Position numbers and translations under genes: made by a program. A stretch of 64,000 nucleotides of DNA from Alphaproteobacteria bacterium. GTDB taxonomy: Bacteria > Pseudomonadota > Alphaproteobacteria > Rhizobiales > Rhizobiaceae. Each line of letters begins with the position of its first letter. Within the stretch, counting starts at the first letter, position 1. This document shows, one piece after another, positions 37,868 to 45,276 of the stretch. The notes beneath the pieces are model-generated. The model had not been told where the DNA came from. It saw only the letters and a program-made list of their open reading frames with translations, and ran no database searches. The stretch covers positions 28,235 to 92,234 of the forward strand of contig BOKV01000020.1 in the NCBI GenBank assembly GCA_016861165.1, written 5' to 3'.

Positions 37868-39013
37868 TCACAGCAATTGCCTGACCGCGGCCGCGATCAC
37901 TGCTTCTTCATCGGTCGCCACGACATGGGCGCTCGGCCGCGCGCCCTTGGCCGAGATGGTGGCGCCATGGCGCGCATTGGCTGCCGCGTCGAGGGTCAGG
38001 CCGAGAAACGACAGCGCCGCGATGGCCGTCGCCCGGATCGGCGCGGCGTTTTCACCGATCCCGCCGGTGAAGACGAGCGCGTCGATGCCGCCGGTCGCCG
38101 CCGCTGCCGCGCCGATCTCCTGCGCCAGGCGGTCGACGAACATGGTGACGGCGAGCCGGGCGGTGGCCTCGCCGCTCGCCAGCAGGTCGCGCATGTCGGG
38201 CGAGATGCCGGAGACGCCGAGCAGGCCCGATTCCTGATTGAGCAGCCGGCGCACCACCTCAGTGTCGCCGCCATGGCGCTCGACCAGCCACAGCACCGCG
38301 CCTGGATCGAGCCGGCCAGGTCGCCGGCCCATCACCAGCCCGTCGAGCGGGGTGAAGCCCATCGAAGTGAAATGCGACGCGCCGGCGACGATGCCGGCGA
38401 GGCTGCAGCCATTACCGAGATGGCAGGCGACGATGCGGCCATCGGCGCGGCCGCCGATCAACGCCGGCAGGGCCGCCACGATGCTCTGGTACGACAGGCC
38501 GTGAAAGCCGAAGCGCAGCAGCCCTTGCCCGGCGAAGCGTCGCGGCAGCGCCATCATCTGGCGGTGCTCGGGGATGGTGCGGTGAAAGGCGGTATCGAAA
38601 CAGGCGACCTGCGACACGTGCGGCAGCACCGCGGCGATGGCGTCGATGCCGGCCAGGTTGTGCGGTTGGTGGGAGGGCGCCAGCGGCGCCAGGCGGGCGA
38701 TCTCGGCGCGCACGTCAGCGTCGATGCGGGCCGGCGCGGCAAAGCGCGTGCCGCCATGGACCACTCGGTGGCCGACGCCCGCCACTTCGCCCGCCGCCGG
38801 CAGGATGACATCCCTGATGAGGTCGCCAATGATGGCGCCGTGGCTGTCTCCGCCGATCGGCCTCGACGGCCCGCCGCCGACGATGGTGAGGCGGGGCGAC
38901 AGCCCCGCGCCGATGTTCTCGACCTGGGCCTTCAGCGTCGGCCGCAGCCGCTCGTCGAACAGCGCGAACTTGACCGAGGACGACCCGCTGTTGAGGGCGA
39001 GGATCGCTGGCAA
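37868..39013 (-). CDS. ackA: Acetate kinase
   Basis: A 381-residue acetokinase, near the usual 400. Signatures present: LALNSGSSSVKFALF, GHRVVHGGTRF, HLGNGCSLAGIV, GFTPLDGLVMGRRPGRLDPG and FTGGIGENAAPIRA. It transfers phosphate from acetyl phosphate to ADP. In this neighbourhood the source of acetyl phosphate is Xsc, so the enzyme would recover ATP from sulfoacetaldehyde breakdown. No phosphotransacetylase gene lies in the window. It is 6 bp downstream of the aminotransferase gene, in the same direction and probably in one transcript with it. The family also includes propionate and butyrate kinases. Confidence 0.92.
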   Translation of the reverse strand: MPAILALNSGSSSVKFALFDERLRPTLKAQVENIGAGLSPRLTIVGGGPSRPIGGDSHGAIIGDLIRDVILPAAGEVAGVGHRVVHGGTRFAAPARIDADVRAEIARLAPLAPSHQPHNLAGIDAIAAVLPHVSQVACFDTAFHRTIPEHRQMMALPRRFAGQGLLRFGFHGLSYQSIVAALPALIGGRADGRIVACHLGNGCSLAGIVAGASHFTSMGFTPLDGLVMGRRPGRLDPGAVLWLVERHGGDTEVVRRLLNQESGLLGVSGISPDMRDLLASGEATARLAVTMFVDRLAQEIGAAAAATGGIDALVFTGGIGENAAPIRATAIAALSFLGLTLDAAANARHGATISAKGARPSAHVVATDEEAVIAAAVRQLL

Positions 39014-39019
39014 GGCCGT

Positions 39020-40357
39020 TCAGGCTGCCTTGAGCGTCCTGGCCAGTGCGTCGACGATCTCGTCGACATGATGGCGCTCGGCCACCAGCGGCGGCGCCAC
39101 GATGGCCGTATCGCCGGTCCATTTGACGTGGCAGCCATTCGCAAACAGCCGCTTCTGCATTTCGCCGCCACGCACGCCCGGTTTGCCGTCCTGCGGATGC
39201 ACCTCGATACCGGCAAGTAGGCCGTAGCCACGGATGTCGCGCACGACCGCGGAGTCCTTGAGCGACCAGATGCGGTCGAGGAAATAGCCCGACAGCGCGC
39301 GGGCGCGTTCGAACAGCCCCTCATCCTCGTAGATCTGGAGCGTCGCCAGCCCGGCCGCGCAAGCGACCGGATGGGCCGAGTAGGTATAGCCGTGGAAGAA
39401 CTCGACCGCGCCGGCGGGCGCCGCCCCGGTGATCGTCTCGTAGATTTCGTCGCGCACGGCGACGGCGCCCATCGGAATTGCGCCATTGGTCAGCGCCTTG
39501 GCCAGCGTGATCATGTCGGGCACGACGTCGAAGGCCTGGGCGGCGAAGGCCGCGCCGAGGCGCCCGAAGCCGGTGATCACCTCGTCGAAGACGAGCAGTA
39601 TGCCGTGGCGGTCGCAGATCTCGCGCAGGCGCTTCAGATAGCCCCTGGGCGGCACCAGCACGCCGGTCGAGCCGGCCACCGGCTCGACGAAGCAGGCGGC
39701 GATGTTGGCCGCGCCATAGGTGTCGCAGGCGCGCTGGAGGTCGTCGGCCAGTTCCGCGCCCTTCTCCGGCTCGCCGCGCGCGAACGCATTGGCCGGGTCC
39801 CAAGTGTGGCGCATCAGCACGACATTGGGGATGACGGCAGCGAAGGTCTCGCGGTTCCTGACCATGCCCGACAGCGACGTGCCGCCGATGTTGACGCCAT
39901 GATAGGCCCGCTCGCGCGAAACGAAGCGGATGCGCTGGCCTTCGCCGCGCGCCCGGTGGAAGGCCATCGCGATCTTGAGCGCCGTGTCGACCGATTCCGA
40001 GCCCGAATTGGTGAAGAAGACATGGTTGAACGGCTCGGGCAGCAGCTTGGCGAGCTTGGCGGCAAGCGCATAGGCGGTCGGATGGCCGAGCCCGAACGAG
40101 GTGGTGTAGTCGTTCTGCAGGAGCTGGGCATGGACGGCCTCGGCGATTTCGCGCCGGCCGTGGCCGGCCGCCACGTTGAACAGGCCGGACGAGCCGTCGA
40201 TCAGCTTTTCGCCGTTCTGGTTCCACAGATACACGCCTTCCGAGCGGGTGATCAGGCGCGGCGCCGCCTTGAAGTCGCGGTTTGCCGTGAACGGCATCCA
40301 GTGCTGTTCGAGCGAGTTGGTGGCGAACTTCTCCAGCGGCTTGGCGAGCACGTTCAT
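39020..40357 (-). CDS. tpa: Class III omega-aminotransferase, probable taurine:pyruvate aminotransferase
   Basis: A 445-residue PLP enzyme. The opening LEQHWMPFTANRDFKAAPRL is typical of omega-amino acid:pyruvate aminotransferases, and LVFDEVITGFGRLGA plus MITLAKALTNGAIPMGAVAV contain the PLP aspartate and lysine. It transfers the amino group of taurine, beta-alanine or a similar omega-amine to pyruvate. Context decides for taurine: it is divergent from TauR, and xsc, the enzyme that uses its product sulfoacetaldehyde, is in the same locus. The ATG at 40357 was chosen because the frame upstream lies in the regulatory gap. It is followed by ackA after 6 bp. beta-Alanine:pyruvate activity remains possible. 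Confidence 0.78.
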   Translation of the reverse strand: MNVLAKPLEKFATNSLEQHWMPFTANRDFKAAPRLITRSEGVYLWNQNGEKLIDGSSGLFNVAAGHGRREIAEAVHAQLLQNDYTTSFGLGHPTAYALAAKLAKLLPEPFNHVFFTNSGSESVDTALKIAMAFHRARGEGQRIRFVSRERAYHGVNIGGTSLSGMVRNRETFAAVIPNVVLMRHTWDPANAFARGEPEKGAELADDLQRACDTYGAANIAACFVEPVAGSTGVLVPPRGYLKRLREICDRHGILLVFDEVITGFGRLGAAFAAQAFDVVPDMITLAKALTNGAIPMGAVAVRDEIYETITGAAPAGAVEFFHGYTYSAHPVACAAGLATLQIYEDEGLFERARALSGYFLDRIWSLKDSAVVRDIRGYGLLAGIEVHPQDGKPGVRGGEMQKRLFANGCHVKWTGDTAIVAPPLVAERHHVDEIVDALARTLKAA

Positions 40358-40443
40358 GGCGGACCCTCGATGCGGCGCCGGCGCGCGCAAGCGCCGAACC
40401 TGCCGATTGTGCTTGAAAGCGCCACGATCATTGGACTGAGATT

Positions 40444-40465
40444 GGTACCAGTGATAGGTCCAGTT
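40444..40465 (-). promoter_or_regulatory. Candidate TauR boxes in the tpa-tauR divergent gap
   Basis: Read on the minus strand the gap contains ACTGGACCTA (40465-40456) followed by ACTGGTACCA (40453-40444), a 12-base stepped direct repeat. ACTGGMCCTA occurs again, twice, before xsc. MocR regulators are known to bind direct repeats in divergent promoters. The shared ACCAGTGAT string is also present before xsc. Confidence 0.55.
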
Positions 40466-40518
40466 CAACGCGATGGTGGGGCCAAGCCGCCGCCGTCGCC
40501 GGCACCACGCGGAAGGCG

Positions 40519-42018
40519 ATGCGCTACAGCCTGTTCCATCTCGACCGACGCCAGCCCGTGACGCTGCAGGCCCAGATCAAGGAGATGCTGGTCGCCGCCA
40601 TGCTGTCCGGCCAGCTGCCGGCCGACCATTCGGTGCCGTCGACCCGGGCAATGGCACGCCGCCTCAAGGTGTCGCGCAACACGGTGATGCTAGCCTACCA
40701 GGCGCTCGCCGCCGACGGCTACCTGACCGCGCGCGAGCGCTCTGGCTTCTACGTCGCGCCGGGCATGCGCGCCGGCATCGCCGCCGGCGGCGGCGCGAGC
40801 CAGCGGGCGAACGGCGGCGGCGGAACCATCGACTGGGCGCGCCGGCTGACGATGGCGCCCGCCCGGCAGGGCAACATCACCAAGCCGGCCAATTGGCACG
40901 ACTACCCCTACCCGTTCATCTACGGCCAAGCCGACGCCGCCCAGTTCCCGATCACCGCCTGGCGCGACTGCGTGCGCCAGGCGATGAGCCGCAAGTGGCT
41001 CGACGCCTGGACCGACGACCGCTTCACCGCCGACGACCCGATGCTGGTCGAGCAGATCCGCCAGCGCGTGCTGACACGGCGCGGCATCCTGGCCCGCCCG
41101 GATGAGATCATCATCACGCTTGGTGCACAGAACGCGCTCTATCTCGCCGCCCAACTCCTGGTCGGGCCGGCCACCGCTGTGGCGATCGAGGACCCCGGCT
41201 ATCCCGACATGCGCAACATCTTCAACCTGCTGTCGACCGACCTGCGCGCGGTCGGCATCGACCGCGACGGCATCCGTGTCGGCGAACTGGGCGACGCGGC
41301 CGTGGTCTATGTCACGCCCAGCCACCAGTTCCCGACCAATGTGACGATGAGCATGGCGCGGCGCGAAGGACTGCTCGCCTGGGCCGAGGATCGCGACGCG
41401 GTGATCATCGAGGATGATTACGAATACGAGACCAACTATGGCGGCGAGGCGATGCCTGCGCTGAAATCGCTCGACCGATCGGGCCGCGTCCTCCATGTCG
41501 GCAGCCTGTCGAAGTCGCTGATGCCGGGCCTGCGCATGGGCTTTCTCGTCGCCCCGGCGGAGTTCGTCGCCGAGATGCGGGCGCTGCGCCGCCTCATGCT
41601 GCGACATCCGCCCGGCAACAACCAGCGCGTCGTCGCCATCTTCCTTGCCCAGGGCCTGCACGACGCGCTGATCGCCCGTCTGCACCGCTCCTACCTGCCG
41701 CGCTGGCAGGCGCTGGCCGCCGCCGTCGGCCGCCACTTTCCAGGCTGGGCACGCATGCCCGTCTTCGGTGGCACGTCGTTCTGGATGAGTGGCCCGGCGG
41801 GCATTGACGCCCGCGAACTGGCGGCGCGCGCCTTGGAACTTGGCGTCATCATCGAGCCGGGCGACATCTGTTTCGCCCGGCCGGGCGACAACCGCAACCA
41901 TTTCCGTCTCGGCTTCTCGTCGATCCCGCTCGAACGCATCGAGCCTGGCATCGAACGCCTGGCCGAGGCCTCCGATTCGCTGTTCGGCCGCGCCGCCAGG
42001 CTGGGCGCGCCGTCGTAA
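40519..42018 (+). CDS. tauR: MocR/PdxR-family regulator, probable TauR
   Basis: A 499-residue fusion regulator. A GntR-type winged helix occupies residues 1-75 (LQAQIKEMLVAAMLSGQLPA, STRAMARRLKVSRNTVMLAY). It is joined to a class I aminotransferase-like domain with VIIEDDYEYETNYGGEA and HVGSLSKSLMPGLRMGFLV, the latter carrying the PLP-binding lysine. Proteins of this type use PLP and an amino compound as effector. It is divergent from tpa and directly upstream of xsc, the arrangement known for TauR in taurine utilisation. The start ATG at 40519 is preceded by GGAAGG. It should activate tpa and xsc in response to taurine. Confidence 0.82.
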   Translation: MRYSLFHLDRRQPVTLQAQIKEMLVAAMLSGQLPADHSVPSTRAMARRLKVSRNTVMLAYQALAADGYLTARERSGFYVAPGMRAGIAAGGGASQRANGGGGTIDWARRLTMAPARQGNITKPANWHDYPYPFIYGQADAAQFPITAWRDCVRQAMSRKWLDAWTDDRFTADDPMLVEQIRQRVLTRRGILARPDEIIITLGAQNALYLAAQLLVGPATAVAIEDPGYPDMRNIFNLLSTDLRAVGIDRDGIRVGELGDAAVVYVTPSHQFPTNVTMSMARREGLLAWAEDRDAVIIEDDYEYETNYGGEAMPALKSLDRSGRVLHVGSLSKSLMPGLRMGFLVAPAEFVAEMRALRRLMLRHPPGNNQRVVAIFLAQGLHDALIARLHRSYLPRWQALAAAVGRHFPGWARMPVFGGTSFWMSGPAGIDARELAARALELGVIIEPGDICFARPGDNRNHFRLGFSSIPLERIEPGIERLAEASDSLFGRAARLGAPS

Positions 42019-42045
42019 CTCCGCTGGTTTCGCAGACTGCGCGCA

Positions 42046-42090
42046 ACTGGCCCTAAGCCGCGCCGCCCGACTGGCCCTATGCTGGACCAG
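42046..42090 (+). promoter_or_regulatory. Candidate TauR boxes upstream of xsc
   Basis: ACTGGCCCTA occurs twice, at 42046-42055 and 42070-42079, exactly 24 bases apart, so on the same face of the helix about two turns along. CTGGACCAG follows at 42082-42090. The xsc start is 27 bases later. The repeat matches the box found in the tpa-tauR gap, so one regulator probably controls both. Confidence 0.6.
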
Positions 42091-42117
42091 TGATGACGGA
42101 CCCGCAGGAGAGCCCCC

Positions 42118-43893
42118 ATGAGGATGACGACCGAGGAAGCCTTCGTGAAGGTGCTGCAGATGCATGGCATCGACCAGGTCTTCGGCATCATCGGGTCGGC
42201 CTTCATGCCGATCTCCGACCTGTTCCCGAAGGCGGGCATCACCTTCTGGGACGTGGCGCATGAGTGCAATGGCGGCTACATGGCCGACGGCTACACCCGC
42301 GCCAGCGGACGCATGGCGATGGTGATCGCCCAGAACGGCCCGGGCATCACCAATTTCGTCACCGCGATCAAGACCGCCTACTGGAACCATACGCCGATGC
42401 TGCTGGTGACCCCACAGGCGGCCAATCGCACCATCGGCCAGGGCGGCTTCCAGGAAGTCGAGCAGATGGCGCTGTTCCGCGACATGGTCGCCTATCAGGA
42501 AGAGGTGCGCGATTCAGCGCGCATCGCCGAGGTGGCCAACCGCGTGATCTTGAACGCCTGGCGCCGCTCGGCACCGGCGCAGATCAACATCCCGCGCGAC
42601 GTCTGGACCCAGGTCGTCGACATCGAACTGCCGCAGGTTGTCGCCTTCGAGCAGCCGGGCGGCGGCGAGGAGGCGATCGGCCGCGCCGCTGCGCTGCTGT
42701 CGCAGGCCGCCTTCCCGGTCATCCTTTCAGGGGCGGGTGTCGTGCTCGCCGGCGCCATCCCCGACTGCGTGTCGCTCGCCGAGCGGCTCGACGCGCCGGT
42801 CTGCAACAACTACCAGCACAATGACAGCTTTCCAGGATCGCACCGCCTGGCGCTCGGCCCGCTCGGCTACAACGGCTCCAAGGCGGCGATGGAGATCGTC
42901 GCCAGGGCCGACGTCGTGCTGGCGCTCGGCACCCGCCTCAACCCGTTTTCGACGCTGCCCTGCTACGGCATCGACTACTGGCCGAAGCATGCCAGGGTCA
43001 TCCAGGTCGATATCAACCCGGACCGCATCGGCCTGACCAGGAAGGTCGAGATCGGCATCGTCGGCGACGCCGGCAAGGTGGCCCGCGCCATCCTGGCGCG
43101 ACTGGGGCCCGCGGCCGGCGACGCCGGCCGCCAGGAGCGCGTCGCGCTCGTCCACCAGACCCGCTCGGCCTGGCTGCAGACGCTGTCGAGCATGGACCAC
43201 GAGGACGACGATCCCGGCACGACCTGGAACGCCGACTGCCGTCGGCGCCAGCCCGAGCACATGAGCCCCCGCATGGCCTGGCGGGCGATCCAGGCGGCGC
43301 TGCCCAAGGATGCGATCATCTCCTCCGACATCGGCAACAACTGCGCCATCGGCAACGCCTACCCGACCTTCGACGAAGGCCGCAAATATCTCGCCCCCGG
43401 CCTGTTCGGCCCCTGCGGCTACGGCTTTCCGGCCATCATCGGCGCCAAGATCGCCTGCCCGGACGTGCCCGTGGTCGGTTTCGCCGGCGACGGCGCCTTC
43501 GGCATCTCGATGAACGAGATGACGGCGATCGGCCGCGAGGAATGGCCGGCGATCACCATGATCATCTTCCGCAACTACCAGTGGGGCGCCGAGAAGCGCA
43601 ATTCGATCCTGTGGTACGATAACAATTTCATCGGCACCGAACTCGACCCGCATCTGAGCTACGCGCGCATCGCGGAGGCCTGCGGGCTGAAAGGCGTCGT
43701 CGCCCGCAGCCGGGAGGAACTGTCCGCGGCACTCGCCGCCGCCTGCGCGGCGCAGCGCGACGGCGTGACGACCTTCATCGAGGTGATCCTCAACCAGGAA
43801 CTGGGCGAGCCGTTCCGCCGCGACGCCATGAAGAAGCCGGTGGCGGTCGCCGGCATCAGTCGTCAGGACATGCGCCCGCAGCGCGGCGCCTGA
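42118..43893 (+). CDS. xsc: Sulfoacetaldehyde acetyltransferase
   Basis: A 591-residue thiamine-diphosphate enzyme that converts sulfoacetaldehyde and phosphate to acetyl phosphate and sulfite. The N-terminal MTTEEAFVKVLQMHG and GIIGSAFMPISDLFPKAGI are the family hallmark and separate it from acetolactate synthase. The ThDP glutamate lies in AHECNGGYMADGYTRASG, and GDGAFGISMNEMTAIGREEW is the magnesium/ThDP motif. CAGGAG precedes the ATG by eight bases. It lies 99 bp downstream of tauR with candidate TauR boxes in between. Acetyl phosphate goes to AckA. Sulfite needs oxidation or export by genes not in this window (no SorAB, TauE or similar here). Confidence 0.95.
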   Translation: MRMTTEEAFVKVLQMHGIDQVFGIIGSAFMPISDLFPKAGITFWDVAHECNGGYMADGYTRASGRMAMVIAQNGPGITNFVTAIKTAYWNHTPMLLVTPQAANRTIGQGGFQEVEQMALFRDMVAYQEEVRDSARIAEVANRVILNAWRRSAPAQINIPRDVWTQVVDIELPQVVAFEQPGGGEEAIGRAAALLSQAAFPVILSGAGVVLAGAIPDCVSLAERLDAPVCNNYQHNDSFPGSHRLALGPLGYNGSKAAMEIVARADVVLALGTRLNPFSTLPCYGIDYWPKHARVIQVDINPDRIGLTRKVEIGIVGDAGKVARAILARLGPAAGDAGRQERVALVHQTRSAWLQTLSSMDHEDDDPGTTWNADCRRRQPEHMSPRMAWRAIQAALPKDAIISSDIGNNCAIGNAYPTFDEGRKYLAPGLFGPCGYGFPAIIGAKIACPDVPVVGFAGDGAFGISMNEMTAIGREEWPAITMIIFRNYQWGAEKRNSILWYDNNFIGTELDPHLSYARIAEACGLKGVVARSREELSAALAAACAAQRDGVTTFIEVILNQELGEPFRRDAMKKPVAVAGISRQDMRPQRGA

Positions 43894-43935
43894 AAGATCG
43901 CGCGCCCCGACTGTCACCACACGGGAGTATCGCAG

Positions 43936-45276
43936 ATGAAACCGCAGGCACGCATGGCCGAAACTGTTGAAACGGCGGACGGCGGCTGGTCGTACGATCG
44001 GATCGCCGACGGCCGGCGGGCCTTCCTGTCGCCGTCGCTGGCAACCTTCACCGCCTACCGGCGACCGCTGGCGCTGAAGCGCGGCCGCGGCCAGTATGTC
44101 TGGGACATCGAGGGGCGCAGATATCTCGACTGCCTCGCCCAGAACTTGTGCATCAGCGTCGGCTATTCGCACCCGGCGGTGCTGGAGGCCGTTATCCGTC
44201 AGATGCGGGAGATCCAACATGTGACGACGATGTATTATCACGAGGCGCCGGTGGCGCTGGCACAGCGCCTGACGGCGCGTCTGCCGGCCGCCGACTATGT
44301 GGTGCATCTGGTCAACAGCGGCGCCGAGGCAATAGATCTGGCCGTCATGGCGGCGCGCCTCTATACCGGCAACCACGACATCCTGACGCTGAGGAGCGCC
44401 TATCACGGCATGCATTTCAGCGCGATGGCGGCAACCGGCCTGGCGGCCTGCCGCCAGCCGGTGCCGGCGAGCCCCGGCTTCATCTCGGTCGTCAATCCCG
44501 ATGCCTATCGCGGGCCGTTCGGCGCCGATACCGAGGCCTATGTCCGCGAGATCGCCGAAACCATTGACACGGCGACGCCGGGCAACGTCGCGGCGATGCT
44601 GATCGAACCGATCCAGGGTTATGGCGGCGCGATACCGATGCCGCCCGGCTACATGCGCGAGGCGGCGGCTCTGGTGCGTGGCGCCGGCGGCGTGCTGATC
44701 GTCGACGAGGTGCAGACCGGCTTTGCCCGTACCGGCGCAGGATTCTGGGGGTTCGAAACGCATGGCGTGACGCCTGACCTCATCGCCATGTCGAAGGGGA
44801 TCGGGAACGGCTTCCCGATCGCCGCCGTGGCGATGCGCCGCGACATCGCCCAGGCAATGACGGACAGGAAATTCTTCAACACCTACGGCTCCAACCCGAT
44901 GTCGTGCGCCGCGGCACTCGCCGTCCTCGACGCGATCGAGGCCGAGGGGCTGCAGGCGAACGCCGCTCGCATCGGCGGCAGGATCGCCGAGGCCTGCGGT
45001 CGGCTCGCCGACCGGCACGAGGCCATCGGCGATGTCCGCGGCTCTGGCCTGCTGCTCGGCGTCGATATCGTCTCGGACCGCGGGAAGAAGACGCCGGACG
45101 GCGCGGCCGCCGGCGCCATCCAGGAGGGCATGCGCGAGCGCGGCATCATCCTCGGGCGTTCGGGACGCCATTCCAACGTGCTGCGCGTCAACCCGCCACT
45201 CTGCGTCGACGACAGCGACGTCGCCCATTTCGAGCAGGCGCTGGACGAAACGCTGTCGGCGTTGACGGCCGCGTAG
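43936..45276 (+). CDS. Class III aminotransferase, alanine-glyoxylate aminotransferase 2-like
   Basis: A 446-residue PLP enzyme of the AGT2/PhnW-unrelated class III group. The PLP lysine lies in DLIAMSKGIGNGFPIAAVAM, with LIVDEVQTGFARTGAGFWG before it. GGGAG is eight bases before the ATG. It follows xsc after 42 bp and precedes the DUF3604 gene with a stop/start overlap, so it is in the xsc operon. It could be a second taurine- or sulfo-amino-acid-directed aminotransferase, or act on a different omega-amine such as beta-alanine or aminoisobutyrate. It is not closely similar to the tpa product (different opening, YDRIADGRRAFLSPSLATF). Confidence 0.8.
   Translation: MKPQARMAETVETADGGWSYDRIADGRRAFLSPSLATFTAYRRPLALKRGRGQYVWDIEGRRYLDCLAQNLCISVGYSHPAVLEAVIRQMREIQHVTTMYYHEAPVALAQRLTARLPAADYVVHLVNSGAEAIDLAVMAARLYTGNHDILTLRSAYHGMHFSAMAATGLAACRQPVPASPGFISVVNPDAYRGPFGADTEAYVREIAETIDTATPGNVAAMLIEPIQGYGGAIPMPPGYMREAAALVRGAGGVLIVDEVQTGFARTGAGFWGFETHGVTPDLIAMSKGIGNGFPIAAVAMRRDIAQAMTDRKFFNTYGSNPMSCAAALAVLDAIEAEGLQANAARIGGRIAEACGRLADRHEAIGDVRGSGLLLGVDIVSDRGKKTPDGAAAGAIQEGMRERGIILGRSGRHSNVLRVNPPLCVDDSDVAHFEQALDETLSALTAA

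Noticed and set aside
39020..40357. Calling this aminotransferase beta-alanine:pyruvate aminotransferase outright
   Set aside because: The sequence family fits both, but the divergent TauR and the xsc gene in the same locus favour taurine; left as probable.
42727..45228. An 833-codon open frame on the - strand opposite xsc and the AGT2-like gene
   Set aside because: Composition and lack of motifs show a shadow; the + strand genes carry all catalytic residues.
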